64,000 bases of DNA from Nocardia rosealba (GCF_020216065.1 NZ_JAIWNA010000009.1:186001-250000), one strand, 5' to 3'; shown: positions 8,594 through 17,614, counted from the stretch's first letter. Program-made: numbers and translations. The notes: generated from the letters alone by a model not told the origin.

Positions 8594-9957
8594 GACGCGC
8601 GGGCTCCTTCGGTGACGGTGCGGTGACGGGGGTGGCGCAGACCGAGGTGGTCGTGCAGGGTCGTGCCGGTGTAGGTGGTGCGGAAACTGCCTCTGTTCTG
8701 CAGTTCCGGCACCACGGAGTCGACGAACTCGTCGAGTCCGCCGGGAGTGAGGTGGGGGACGAGGATGAATCCGTCGGCCGCGTCGGACTGCACGTAGTGG
8801 TCGATCTGCTCGGCCACCTGGACGGCGGTGCCGACGAACTGCTGACGGGCGGTGACCTCGATGACGAGTTCTCGGATGCTGAGGTTGTCCGCCTCGGCAC
8901 GTTCACGCCACGCCTCGGCCACGGCGAGTGGGTCTTTCGCGTGCCTGACCCGGCCACGGGTGATCTCGGTGGCCGGGTCTGGTTCCACGTCGGGCAGCGG
9001 GCCGTCGGGGTCGTATTCGGAAAGCTCTCGGCCCCAGACCTGTTCGAGGAAGGCGATGGCGGTGGCCGGGCTCACCTGCTGATAACGGATGTGGCGGGCC
9101 CGCTCGTGTGCGTCGTCGGCGGTGTCGCCGAGGACGAAGGTAGCGGCGGGGAAGACCAGCAGCTCATCGGGTGTCCGTCCGTATTTCGCGAGGCGCCCCT
9201 TGATGTCGGCGTAGAACCGCTGGCCCGCCTCGAGGGTGCCGTGCGCGGTGAAGATGGCATCGGCCGTCTTCGCACCGAACTCACGGCCTTCGTCGGAATC
9301 GCCCGCCTGCAGCAACACCGGGTGACCCTGCGGTGCGGGTGGGACGACGAACGGCGCCCGGATGTCGAATTGCGAGCTCCGGTACGAGATTTCGGGGATC
9401 TCGCGAGCGAACACACCGCGTTCACGGTCGACCACCAGGGTGTCGGCGGGCCAGCTGTCCCACAGCGCCCGCGTCGCCTCGACCACTTCGGCGGCGCGCT
9501 GATACCGGGCGCCGTGCTCGAGATATCCACCGCGCCGGAAGTTCTCGCCGGTGAACGCGTCGGAGGAGGTGACCACATTCCAGGCCGCCCGGCCACCGGA
9601 CAGGTGATCCAGGGCGGCGAACTGCTTGGCCAGCTCGAACGGTTCGTTGTAGGTGCTGTTGATGGTGCCCGCCAAGCCGAGGCGTTCGGTGACCGCCGCC
9701 ACCGCGTTGAGCACGGTGAACGTGTCGGGACGGCCGACCACGTCCAGATCGTGGATCCGGCCGCGATGCTCACGCAGCCGCAGCCCCTCGGCCAGGAAGA
9801 AGAAGTCGAACAGGCCGCGCTCGGCGGTGCGGGCCAGATGCTCGAACGAGGCGAACTCGACCTGCGATTTCGAGGCCGGGTCGGCCCAGACGGTGGTGTT
9901 GTTCACGCCGGGAAAGTGCGCGGCGAGATGAATCTGTTTGCGCGGTTTCGAGGTCAC
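8590..9957 (-). CDS. NtaA/SnaA/DszA-family FMN-dependent monooxygenase
   Basis: A 455-residue member of the two-component flavin monooxygenase family that includes nitrilotriacetate monooxygenase NtaA and dibenzothiophene-sulfone monooxygenase DszA. Family marks are LAAHFPGVNNTTVWADP at the start, DFFFLAEGLRLREH, NSTYNEPFELAKQFAALDHL, SGGRAAWNVVTSSD and GHPVLLQAGDSDEGREFGA. Such enzymes need FMNH2 from a separate reductase, and none is seen in this window. In a riboswitch-controlled sulfur operon a C-S bond-cleaving role on a sulfone, sulfonate or thioether is likely, but the substrate is not determined. It overlaps both neighbours by four bases. Confidence 0.88.
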   Translation of the reverse strand: MTSKPRKQIHLAAHFPGVNNTTVWADPASKSQVEFASFEHLARTAERGLFDFFFLAEGLRLREHRGRIHDLDVVGRPDTFTVLNAVAAVTERLGLAGTINSTYNEPFELAKQFAALDHLSGGRAAWNVVTSSDAFTGENFRRGGYLEHGARYQRAAEVVEATRALWDSWPADTLVVDRERGVFAREIPEISYRSSQFDIRAPFVVPPAPQGHPVLLQAGDSDEGREFGAKTADAIFTAHGTLEAGQRFYADIKGRLAKYGRTPDELLVFPAATFVLGDTADDAHERARHIRYQQVSPATAIAFLEQVWGRELSEYDPDGPLPDVEPDPATEITRGRVRHAKDPLAVAEAWRERAEADNLSIRELVIEVTARQQFVGTAVQVAEQIDHYVQSDAADGFILVPHLTPGGLDEFVDSVVPELQNRGSFRTTYTGTTLHDHLGLRHPRHRTVTEGARAS

Positions 9958-11126
9958 AGCGCTGCTCCTGCGGCGTATCGGCTGACGGGTCGGGGGAGAC
10001 CGAGGCGGTCACGGAGGGTGCGTGGGTGCTGCGCCGCGGCGGTGGAGGTGCGTTGGGCGGTCAAAGCCGCCAAGGCGGCGTGCAGGGCCAGCGGTCGCAG
10101 CACCACGCCGTCGATCCCCGACCGCGCGATCTCGGCGAGGAGGTCGTCGAGCGCGGCGACGGTGCCTACATGACGCAGGCCTACACCCGGTAAATCCGGA
10201 CCGGAGGACTCCCGCTGATCGCCTGCGGCCGACGGACCCGGGCGCTGTGGCGACTCGGCCCAGCGGTCGAGCTCAGCCACGTCGGCGTGTGCGTTCTCGG
10301 CCGAATCCGCCAGGTGCACAGGCAGGTCGAGCAGGACCTGCACCGCGTCCGGATCACGCCCCGCCTCCGCGATCGCGGCGCGCAGGGCGAGCCGGTGTGC
10401 GGCGGCGGTGGGGAGGTCGGGTGCGGTGATGCGGATGAGGTCGGCGCGGTGCACGGCGATCCCGGTCGAGGCCGGGTCGTCGGCGCGCACGGTGACGATC
10501 GGCTGACCCTGGGGTGAGCGCGGGGTGATCGCCGGGCCCTTCACCGAGAAGTTGTCACCCTCGAAGTCGATGTAGTGCAGGCGGTCGCGGTCGATGAACC
10601 GGCCGGTCGGCACATCGCGGATCTCGGCGTCGTCCTCCCAGCTGTCCCACAGCCGGGTAACCACCTCCACCGCTTCGTCTGCCTCGTGCCAGAGCGAGGC
10701 GGCGTCCTGAATCTTCTTGCGGCCGAACGCGGCTGCCTCCGTCGCCCCGGTGGACACGGTGACTTCCCAGCCCGCGCGACCGAGACTCGCGAAGTCGAGC
10801 GCGGCGATCGCCTTGGACACGTGGAAGGGTTCGGTGTGGGTCACCGGGACCTGCGGAACCAGGCCGATGCGGCGGGTCAGCGGTGCGGTGCGGGCGGCGA
10901 CGGCGACGGCATCGAGCCGCCCCCGCACCACTTCGGGTCCGCCTTCCTGGAGGGCGAACGAGTCCGGCAGGAACACCGCGTCGAACCCGAGTGTCTCGGC
11001 GGTGGTGACCACCTCGGTCCAGTAGTTCGCCGTGAACAGGTCTTCGGCGCGGGAATCGGGACGCCGCCAGGACGCGGGGTGGGTTCCGGTGCCCGGTGTC
11101 TCGATGCCGAGGAACAGCGCGCTCAT
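9954..11126 (-). CDS. LLM-class flavin-dependent oxidoreductase
   Basis: This 390-residue luciferase-like monooxygenase resembles the group often found beside NtaA/DszA-type enzymes. Recognisable parts are ALFLGIETPGTGTHPASWR at the N-terminus, TAETLGFDAVFLPDSFAL, HTEPFHVSKAIAALDF and LGRAGWEVTVSTGATEAAAF. It lacks the usual long C-terminal extension and has a Pro/Gly-rich insert around residues 285-310. The ATG at 11126 overlaps the ABC ATPase stop (ATGA), and its own stop overlaps the next start. It is thus the first oxidative enzyme encoded after the importer. A broad role in oxidising an imported organosulfur compound is inferred from the operon. Confidence 0.85.
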   Translation of the reverse strand: MSALFLGIETPGTGTHPASWRRPDSRAEDLFTANYWTEVVTTAETLGFDAVFLPDSFALQEGGPEVVRGRLDAVAVAARTAPLTRRIGLVPQVPVTHTEPFHVSKAIAALDFASLGRAGWEVTVSTGATEAAAFGRKKIQDAASLWHEADEAVEVVTRLWDSWEDDAEIRDVPTGRFIDRDRLHYIDFEGDNFSVKGPAITPRSPQGQPIVTVRADDPASTGIAVHRADLIRITAPDLPTAAAHRLALRAAIAEAGRDPDAVQVLLDLPVHLADSAENAHADVAELDRWAESPQRPGPSAAGDQRESSGPDLPGVGLRHVGTVAALDDLLAEIARSGIDGVVLRPLALHAALAALTAQRTSTAAAQHPRTLRDRLGLPRPVSRYAAGAAL

Positions 11127-12808
11127 CGGGTCTCCTTTCCGTCGATGTCGTAGGCCGGTGCGGGGATGGCCGCGAGCAGTTCCCGCGTGTAGGGGTGCTG
11201 AGGGGCGGTGAACAGCGACGCGGTCGGTCCGGTCTCGACGATGCGCCCGTGCCGCATCACCGCCACCCGGTCGCTGATGCGGCGCACCACGGCCAGGTCG
11301 TGGGAGATGAACAGGTAGCCGAGGTCCAGTTCGGATTGCAGGCCGTCGAGCAGGTCGAGGATCTGGGCCTGCACCGAGGCGTCGAGCGCGGAGACCGGTT
11401 CGTCGAGGACGAGCAGGTCGGGTCGCAGGGCCAGCGCGCGGGCGATCGCGACCCGTTGCCGTTGTCCGCCGGACAGTTCGGCCGGTTTGCGCCGGGTGAA
11501 ATCCGTGGGCAGCGCCACCTGGTCGAGCAACTTGCGCACCCGCTGGGGACGGTCGTCGATGCCGAAGGCGCGCAGCGGCTCGGCGATGATGTCGCCCACG
11601 TCCCAGCGCGGGTCGAGGGAGGAATACGGGTTCTGGTACACCACCTGGAACCGTCTGCGCAACGCGCGCAAGCGTTTCCGGTGCGCACCCGTGAGATCGT
11701 GACCGTCGAAGGTCACCGTTCCGCTGTCGGCGTCGGTGAGCCGCAGCGCGATGCGCGCGGTGGTCGACTTGCCGGAACCGGATTCGCCGACCAGCGCGAG
11801 GGTTTCGCCTCGGTCCAGGGAGAACTCGACATTGTCGACCGCGGTGATACCCGCCTCGTGAAAGCGTTTGTGCAGCGCGTGTACCGACAGCAACGGTGTG
11901 GCCGCCCTGGCCCGGGCCGGCCGGAAAGGGGTGGGGGCCAGCGCGGGAGAGGCCGCGAGCAGACGCCGGGTGTAGGGGTGCGCCGGGTGGGCGAGAACCT
12001 GGGCGATCGGCCCCGACTCGACGACCTCACCACCTTCCAGCACCACCAGCCGGTCGGCCCGTTCGGCGGCCACGGCCAGATCGTGGGTGATGAGCAGCAC
12101 TGCCGTCCCACGCGCGGCGATCCGCTCGGCCAATCGGTCGAGCACCTGCCGGGCGACGGTGGCGTCCAGTGCGCTGGTCGGCTCGTCGGCGATGATCAGT
12201 TCCGGCCCGCAGGCCAGCGCGATCGCGATCAGCACTCGCTGGCGCTGCCCACCGGACAGTTCGTGCGGGTACTGGCGTGCTCGTTGTTCGGGCCGGTCCA
12301 GCCCCACTTCCTCGAGCAGATCCAGCGCCCGCAGACGTGCGGTTCGCCGGTCGGCGAGGCGGTGGACGAGCAGTGCCTCGGCCACCTGCTCACCCACGCG
12401 GAGAACGGGATTCAGCGACAGGCCCGGATCCTGGGGAACGAACCCCACCCGCAGCCCGCGCAGCCGTCGCAACGACTTCTCGTCCTCGGGGTCCACGTGC
12501 TCACCGGCGAATTCGATACGCCCGGAATCGATCCGCGCGCTGTCACCGAGCAGGCCGATCACCGCATGCGCCAAGGTGGACTTCCCCGAACCGGATTCGC
12601 CGACGAGGGCGACGACTTCGCCCGGCGCCACCTCGATCGACGCACCGCGCAGCGCCGCGACGGGCCCTGCCCCCGACTGGTAGGTGATGCGCAGGTCCTC
12701 GACCCGCAGCAACGGCCGTTCTGTTCGCCCGGCACCGATCGGCTCCGCCGTCGACGAAGCCGCCGACTCCGAGGCCGACGCGACAGGTGTCGCGAGAGGG
12801 TCGCTCAT
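11123..12808 (-). CDS. Dipeptide-type ABC transporter, fused double ATP-binding subunit
   Basis: One 561-residue protein holds two complete ABC ATPase domains, equivalent to separate DppD and DppF subunits. Each has a Walker A GESGSGKST (first at residues 70-78), a signature LSGGQRQRV, and a Walker B ending DEPTSALD (first) or DEPVSALD (second). It powers import through the two permeases encoded upstream. Fused ATPases are common in actinobacterial importers of peptides, nickel and other small molecules. It overlaps the permease gene before it and the flavin oxidoreductase gene after it by four bases each. The first 30 residues are Ser/Ala-rich and probably unstructured. Confidence 0.93.
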   Translation of the reverse strand: MSDPLATPVASASESAASSTAEPIGAGRTERPLLRVEDLRITYQSGAGPVAALRGASIEVAPGEVVALVGESGSGKSTLAHAVIGLLGDSARIDSGRIEFAGEHVDPEDEKSLRRLRGLRVGFVPQDPGLSLNPVLRVGEQVAEALLVHRLADRRTARLRALDLLEEVGLDRPEQRARQYPHELSGGQRQRVLIAIALACGPELIIADEPTSALDATVARQVLDRLAERIAARGTAVLLITHDLAVAAERADRLVVLEGGEVVESGPIAQVLAHPAHPYTRRLLAASPALAPTPFRPARARAATPLLSVHALHKRFHEAGITAVDNVEFSLDRGETLALVGESGSGKSTTARIALRLTDADSGTVTFDGHDLTGAHRKRLRALRRRFQVVYQNPYSSLDPRWDVGDIIAEPLRAFGIDDRPQRVRKLLDQVALPTDFTRRKPAELSGGQRQRVAIARALALRPDLLVLDEPVSALDASVQAQILDLLDGLQSELDLGYLFISHDLAVVRRISDRVAVMRHGRIVETGPTASLFTAPQHPYTRELLAAIPAPAYDIDGKETR

Positions 12809-13758
12809 CGCTGATCAGTCCTTCCCGCGAATCGGCCGACCCGCTGGGCCGCCAGCACCACCGCGACGATCACCAGGCCGGGCAGGGTGGTGAGCCACCA
12901 GGCGGTGGCGAGAAAATTGCGGCCCTCCGAAATCAGCGAACCCCATTCGGGGGTAGGCGGTTTGGTGCCGTAACCGAGGAAGCTCAGCGACGAGACCGCC
13001 AGCACCGCCATCCCGAATTCGACGGCGGCCAAGGCCAGCACCGGCTGGAACGAGTTGGGCAGCACATGCCGGGTCAGGACCGCGTACCAGCGCACTCCCG
13101 AGGCGTGCGCCGCCTCGACGTAGGGCGCGTGCCGCACCCGCAACACCTCCGAGCGCATCACGCGTGCGAAATTCGCGATCAGCGAGATGCCGACGGCGAC
13201 GGCGACATTGCGGGTGCCGAAGCCCAGTGCGGTCACCAGTGCCAGCGCGAGCAGCAGCGACGGGATGGAGAGCAGCACGTCGACCACCCGCATGATCGCG
13301 GTGTCGACGATCCCGCCCGCCGCACCCGACAGCAGCCCGAGCAACGAACCGACCACCAGCGCGATCCCGACCGCGGTGAGGGTGGCGGTGAGCGACAGCC
13401 CCGCACCGTGCACCATTCGCGTGTACAGGTCGCGCCCGAGATTGTCGGTGCCGAACCAGTGCGCCGCGCTCGGCCCCTGGAACTTCTCGCCCGGCACGCC
13501 GGTCAACGGGTCTCCCGGCGCGAACACCGACGGCACCACCGCCCACCCGACCGCGATCACCAGCACAACGCCGGACACGACGAGCCCGAGATGCCTTCGG
13601 GTCCGGCCGATGAGCTGGGCGCCCCGGTGGTGGCGCGCGATCGCGGAGGCAGGCTTCGCCGCTCCCGCTGTGTCACGGTCGCGGCTCGGTTCGGGCGCCT
13701 CGGGCTCGACCGAACCGCCTGCGCGACGCCGATCCGTGCGGTGCAGTACGTCGACCAT
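12805..13758 (-). CDS. ABC transporter permease (DppC type)
   Basis: This inner-membrane permease of about 317 residues begins with a charged tail of roughly 45 residues, then a first membrane helix (GLVVSGVVLVIAVGWAVVP). The segment HWFGTDNLGRDLYTRMVHGA is the hallmark of DppC/OppC-type subunits. The ATPase-coupling EAA loop reads EAAHASGVRWYAVLTRHVLP, and SFLGYGTKPPTPEWGSLI follows. The start is ATG 13758, two bases after the upstream permease stop; it ends overlapping the ATPase start. Together with the DppB-type subunit it forms the channel of the riboswitch-controlled importer. Confidence 0.9.
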   Translation of the reverse strand: MVDVLHRTDRRRAGGSVEPEAPEPSRDRDTAGAAKPASAIARHHRGAQLIGRTRRHLGLVVSGVVLVIAVGWAVVPSVFAPGDPLTGVPGEKFQGPSAAHWFGTDNLGRDLYTRMVHGAGLSLTATLTAVGIALVVGSLLGLLSGAAGGIVDTAIMRVVDVLLSIPSLLLALALVTALGFGTRNVAVAVGISLIANFARVMRSEVLRVRHAPYVEAAHASGVRWYAVLTRHVLPNSFQPVLALAAVEFGMAVLAVSSLSFLGYGTKPPTPEWGSLISEGRNFLATAWWLTTLPGLVIVAVVLAAQRVGRFAGRTDQR

Positions 13759-13760
13759 CG

Positions 13761-14831
13761 TCACTCCCTTCGCCCGCGGTGCGGGACAGACCGGGTCGAA
13801 CCGCCCGAGTTCGCGAGGCGACGGATTCGCCGCGCGGCATCGCCTTCCTTCGCCCGGGCGACCCGGCCACCGCCGACGCCGGTGATCCGTGGATCGAGCA
13901 GCGGGTACAGCAGGTCGACGGCCAGGTTCACGACGACGAAGATCAGCGCCGACAGCAGCACCACCCCCTGTACGACGGGGATGTCCTGGTTGAGCACCGA
14001 GATCTGGGTGAGCCGCCCGACGCCCGCCCGGGCGAACACCGACTCCACCACCACCGAACCGGCCAGCATGGTGCCCACCAGCACTCCGGCGATGGTGAAC
14101 GCGGGCACGCTCGCCAACCGCGCCACGTGCCTGCGCTGCACCCACCAGCGTGAAGCGCCCTTGGCCAGTGCCACCTCGGTGAACGGCTGGCGCCACGTCT
14201 GGGTGAGCCCGGCGGCGAGCACCTGCGCGATCACCGCCCCGATCGGGAGGGCCAGGGTCAGCGCGGGCAGGATCGTGCCGCGCAACCCCGTCCCGCCGAA
14301 GGCCGGGAACCAGCGCAGCTGAAACGAGAACAGCTGCAGCAGCAACAGCCCGGTCCAGAAGGTCGGCACCGAAACGCCTAGCGGCGGTAGCGCACTCAAG
14401 GTGTTGCGCAGCCACGGCCGACGCGTATAGGTGGCGGCGAACGCCAGGACCGTTCCACCGATCACGGCGAAAAACAATGCGAGCGAGGCCAATCCGAGCG
14501 TGGCGGGCAGGGCGTCACCGAGCGCCTCGGTCACCGGCTGTCCGGTGTTCACCGAACGGCCGAGATCACCGGTGAGGGCATTGCCGAGCGCGGTGACGTA
14601 CTGCTCCCACAGCGGCTTGTCCAACCCGTAGCGGGCCTGCAGCTCCGCGATCGCCGCCTTGTCGACGGGGGTGCCGGAACCGGAACTGTCGGCCGCCATC
14701 GAGACCGGGTCGGCGGGCAGCAGGTACAGCACGACGAACGACACCGTGAACGCCGCCCACAGCACCCAGATCGCTTGCAGTACTCGCGAACCCACGTACC
14801 GCACGATGGGTCGCCGGATCAGCTCAGTCAT
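13761..14831 (-). CDS. ABC transporter permease (DppB type)
   Basis: This 356-residue inner-membrane permease of the DppB/OppB type has a first helix at about residues 17-39, the LPADPVSM loop, RYGLDKPLWEQYVTALGNAL, and GDLGRSVNTGQPVTEAL, all standard for the family. The coupling loop is VALAKGASRWWVQRRHVARL. Its C-terminus carries an unusual basic tail (residues 320-356) rich in Arg, which probably stays in the cytoplasm. The ATG at 14831 lies eight bases inside the end of the substrate-binding protein gene, which points to translational coupling. Partner of the DppC-type permease that follows two bases later. Confidence 0.9.
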   Translation of the reverse strand: MTELIRRPIVRYVGSRVLQAIWVLWAAFTVSFVVLYLLPADPVSMAADSSGSGTPVDKAAIAELQARYGLDKPLWEQYVTALGNALTGDLGRSVNTGQPVTEALGDALPATLGLASLALFFAVIGGTVLAFAATYTRRPWLRNTLSALPPLGVSVPTFWTGLLLLQLFSFQLRWFPAFGGTGLRGTILPALTLALPIGAVIAQVLAAGLTQTWRQPFTEVALAKGASRWWVQRRHVARLASVPAFTIAGVLVGTMLAGSVVVESVFARAGVGRLTQISVLNQDIPVVQGVVLLSALIFVVVNLAVDLLYPLLDPRITGVGGGRVARAKEGDAARRIRRLANSGGSTRSVPHRGRRE

Positions 14832-16446
14832 CGCCGTGACCGCTCAGCCAGGTGTCGAAGAACTGCAGTCGCGCCGAGGCCTCGAACTTCAGGTCCTTGG
14901 TGTGGGCGGCGGCACCGATCGCCTGCGACAACTCGATCGTCGGCACGTAGAGGCCGTTGTCGAGGATCTCCCGCTGCGCGGTCGCGATGAGTGCCGCCCG
15001 TGCCGCCGGATCGTTGGTGGCCAGCTGCTGTTCGAGGGCGGTGTCGAGAGCCGGAACCGGCCCGCGCACCGACAGATTGCGGCCGGTCAGGGCGAACGAG
15101 GTGCGCAGGATGTCACCGTCGGCGCGGGTGGAGTTGCCGTAGACGGCGTCGTAGTCCTTGCTGTTCTGCCGGGCCGTCTGCTCCGAGAACGACACCAGGT
15201 CGAGCCGCAGATCCACCCCGACCTGCCGCAACTGCTGCTGCACCAGCTCCAGAATCGCCTGATTGCCCGCGAACACCTGACTGAAGGTCACCCCGAAGCT
15301 CAGGCGCTCACCGCCCTTTACCCGGATACCGTCGGCGCCGGGCAGCCAGCCCGCCTGATCCAGGATCGTCTTCGCCTTCGCCGGGTCGTAGCCGAGCCGG
15401 GCCGAGAGGTCGGTATAGGCCGGGGTCGACGCGGCCAGCACCGAGGTGGCGGGTTTGAACTGCGGGCTCAGGACCGTGTCGATCAGCTGACGCCGATCCA
15501 GCGCGGGCAGCAAGGCCTGCCGCACCGCCGGATCACGCAACGGCCCACGCGTCACATTGGGGTGGAAACCGAAGACCAGGCCCGGGTTCGACGTCGAGAG
15601 CACTCGTCCGCCGACCGCCTCGATCTGCGGCGCGTCCTGCGGCAGGGCGTCACTGATCGCGTCGAGCTGACCGGATGCCAGACTGCCCGTGCGCACCCCC
15701 GACTCGGGCACGACGGTGAACTCGATCCGGTCGAGGTAGGCCTCGCCCTCGTGGGCGAAAACCTCCGAACCCCAGTGGTATCCGGCGCGTTTGGCCAACG
15801 TCACCGAGACGTCCTGCTTGTACTCGGCGTAGGTGAACGGCCCGCTGCCGATGTTGTCGCCCGCGCAGCGCGCCTCCGCCGGCTTCGCATTGGTCGACGG
15901 GGCGAGAATCCCCAGCTGCGAGGTCGAGGACGCCTGCAGGAACTGCGCGTTCGGCGCGCTGAATTCGACCCGGGCCGTGAGCTTGTCGACCACGGTGGTG
16001 CCGACATAGTTGGCCAGATAGCTCACGCCGAGCGGCGCTTTGGCCCCGCCGAGCCGGACCACGGCGTCGAAGGTGTCGCGCACCGATTCGGCGGTGAGCG
16101 GCGTGCCGTCGCTGAAGGTGACCCCGTCGGTGAGGGTGAAGGTGAAGACCTTCGCATCGGGGCTCACCTCCCAGCTGCGTGCCAGCCACGGCGTGATCGC
16201 GCCGGTCGCCGGATCCTGATCGGTGAGCGAGTCCACGATCTGCCGGGTCACGTAGATGGTCTGATTGCTCCCGGCCTGTGCGGGATCCGAGCACGACGGT
16301 GCCTGCGAGAGCCCGTAGCGCAGGGTGCCACCGGGTTGTGGGGGACCGGCTTGTCCGCCGCCGACGGTGTCACCGCCGCCGCAGGCGACCACCGTCGTGG
16401 TGGCGGCGAGAACACCGGCGAACGCGGCGATGCGATGTCGAATCAC
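14824..16446 (-). CDS. ABC transporter substrate-binding lipoprotein (family 5)
   Basis: This 540-residue solute-binding protein of the peptide/nickel family (SBP_bac_5) has a lipoprotein signal: MIRHRIAAFAGVLAA, then VVAC with Cys22 as the lipid-attachment residue. Typical blocks are PGGTLRYGLSQAP, PWLARSWEVSPDAKVFTFTL, DGVTFSDGTPLTAESVRDTF and DPAVRQALLPALDRRQLID. It should capture the substrate outside the membrane for the importer encoded next. The family covers peptides, nickel, sugars and other molecules, so the ligand cannot be named; the SAM riboswitch suggests a sulfur compound. It starts with GTG 16446, overlapping the upstream LLM stop as GTGA. Confidence 0.92.
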   Translation of the reverse strand: MIRHRIAAFAGVLAATTTVVACGGGDTVGGGQAGPPQPGGTLRYGLSQAPSCSDPAQAGSNQTIYVTRQIVDSLTDQDPATGAITPWLARSWEVSPDAKVFTFTLTDGVTFSDGTPLTAESVRDTFDAVVRLGGAKAPLGVSYLANYVGTTVVDKLTARVEFSAPNAQFLQASSTSQLGILAPSTNAKPAEARCAGDNIGSGPFTYAEYKQDVSVTLAKRAGYHWGSEVFAHEGEAYLDRIEFTVVPESGVRTGSLASGQLDAISDALPQDAPQIEAVGGRVLSTSNPGLVFGFHPNVTRGPLRDPAVRQALLPALDRRQLIDTVLSPQFKPATSVLAASTPAYTDLSARLGYDPAKAKTILDQAGWLPGADGIRVKGGERLSFGVTFSQVFAGNQAILELVQQQLRQVGVDLRLDLVSFSEQTARQNSKDYDAVYGNSTRADGDILRTSFALTGRNLSVRGPVPALDTALEQQLATNDPAARAALIATAQREILDNGLYVPTIELSQAIGAAAHTKDLKFEASARLQFFDTWLSGHGDD

Positions 16447-17513
16447 GAAACAACTCCAGCGAATTCACGGCCTGCGGCCAGGGGACGGCTCGGGATGCGG
16501 TGGCGCAACTCCGGCGCCACCTCGGCCTGGAACAGTTCGAGACTTCCCAGGTAGTCGGACTCGGCTCGGCCCTCACGATCGGCGGACAGGTGAATCACCT
16601 CGTGCCCGAACTGCTCGTGGTACCGGCCGACCTTGTCGATCACCTGTTCCGGACTGCCGACCAGGGCTGAGGAACGGGCGACGAAATCCTCGACGGTCTC
16701 GAAGACCACCGGATTGCCCACCTGCCGCTGCAAGGCGGTCCGCGCCTCGTAGAGCGGGCGATATACCTCGACGGCCTCCTGGGACGTCCGCGCCACGTGC
16801 AGACCGGCCGTGCCCGCGCCGACCAGGGCGTCGGCGGGGTCGCGACCGTAGTCCACCCAGCGCTGCCGGTAGTGGTGGATCAGTTCGGCGTACGGCTCGA
16901 TCGGGTGCGTGACGTTCGCCGAGAACACCGGGTCACCGTGACGCGCGGCCAGTTCCACCGATTCCCGGCTCGTCGCGCTGCCGTGCCAGATCCGCAACTT
17001 CGGCTGCAACGGGCGCGGCAATGCTCGTGCGTCGGTGAGCGGCGGCCGGAACCGGCCCGACCACGTCACTTCGTCGCGGTCCCACAGTGCACGCAGCAGT
17101 TCGTATCCTTCGCGGTTGCGGTCCCACTGATCCTCGGTCGTCACGTGGTAGAGCTGCGCCTGGGCGGTGCCGTTGCCCTTGCCGATGATCAGCTCGAGCC
17201 GCCCGTCGGACAGGTTGTCGAGCGTGGCGTAGTCCTCGAAGGCGCGCACCGGGTCGAGCAGGCTCAAAGTGGTGACCGCGGTGAACAGGGTGATCCGCGA
17301 GGTGACCGCCGCCAAATGGCTTAGCACCACCGGGGGAGCGGCGGAGAGGAACGGGTCTTCGTGCCGTTCGCCGACCGCGAACCCGTCGAAGCCCAATTCC
17401 TCGGCGCGCCTGGCTTGTTCGACAACCTCACGGAAACGCTCACGGGTGCTCGGCACAACGCCGGTCACCGGATCGGGAACCCGGGTGATCAGCGTCATGA
17501 GCAGGAATTTCAT
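16443..17513 (-). CDS. LLM-class flavin-dependent oxidoreductase, first gene of SAM-regulated operon
   Basis: A 356-residue luciferase-like monooxygenase and the first gene read from the SAM riboswitch. Motifs are RRAEELGFDGFAVGERHEDP, TLFTAVTTLSLLDPVRAFED, NLSDGRLELIIGKGNG and WHGSATSRESVELAARHGDP. Enzymes of this group use FMNH2; some have been tied to sulfur or halogenated substrates, but none can be assigned here. The start ATG (17511-17513) has the ribosome site GGAGGAG six bases upstream, and this site overlaps the 3' strand of the riboswitch closing stem. It ends overlapping the lipoprotein gene by four bases. Translation of the whole overlapped operon could therefore depend on this start. 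Confidence 0.88.
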   Translation of the reverse strand: MKFLLMTLITRVPDPVTGVVPSTRERFREVVEQARRAEELGFDGFAVGERHEDPFLSAAPPVVLSHLAAVTSRITLFTAVTTLSLLDPVRAFEDYATLDNLSDGRLELIIGKGNGTAQAQLYHVTTEDQWDRNREGYELLRALWDRDEVTWSGRFRPPLTDARALPRPLQPKLRIWHGSATSRESVELAARHGDPVFSANVTHPIEPYAELIHHYRQRWVDYGRDPADALVGAGTAGLHVARTSQEAVEVYRPLYEARTALQRQVGNPVVFETVEDFVARSSALVGSPEQVIDKVGRYHEQFGHEVIHLSADREGRAESDYLGSLELFQAEVAPELRHRIPSRPLAAGREFAGVVS

Positions 17514-17521
17514 CGATCTCC

Positions 17522-17614
17522 TCCATCGAACCCGGCAGAAGCACCCACACCCGGACAGACCGGGCGGGTTGCTGCGACGTCGTAGAGCCAGGTCTCTCAG
17601 TCGCTCTGGATGGT
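17522..17614 (-). promoter_or_regulatory. SAM-I (S-box) riboswitch controlling the LLM/ABC operon
   Basis: On the minus strand a 93-base leader matches the S-box consensus closely. It has ATCCAGAGCGAC, then TGAGAGACCTGGCTC (kink-turn and P2 loop region), then GACGTCGCAGCAACCC, a P3 hairpin CCCGG-TCTGT-CCGGG, the conserved GGTGCTTCTGCC, and finally GATGG. CCATC (5') and GATGG (3') form the closing stem P1, and GCGAC/GTCGC forms P2. The 3' strand of P1 runs into GGAGGAG, the ribosome site of the first gene six bases from its ATG. Binding of S-adenosylmethionine would stabilise P1 and hide that site, so control is probably at translation and OFF when SAM is high. No U-run terminator is seen. Confidence 0.9.
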
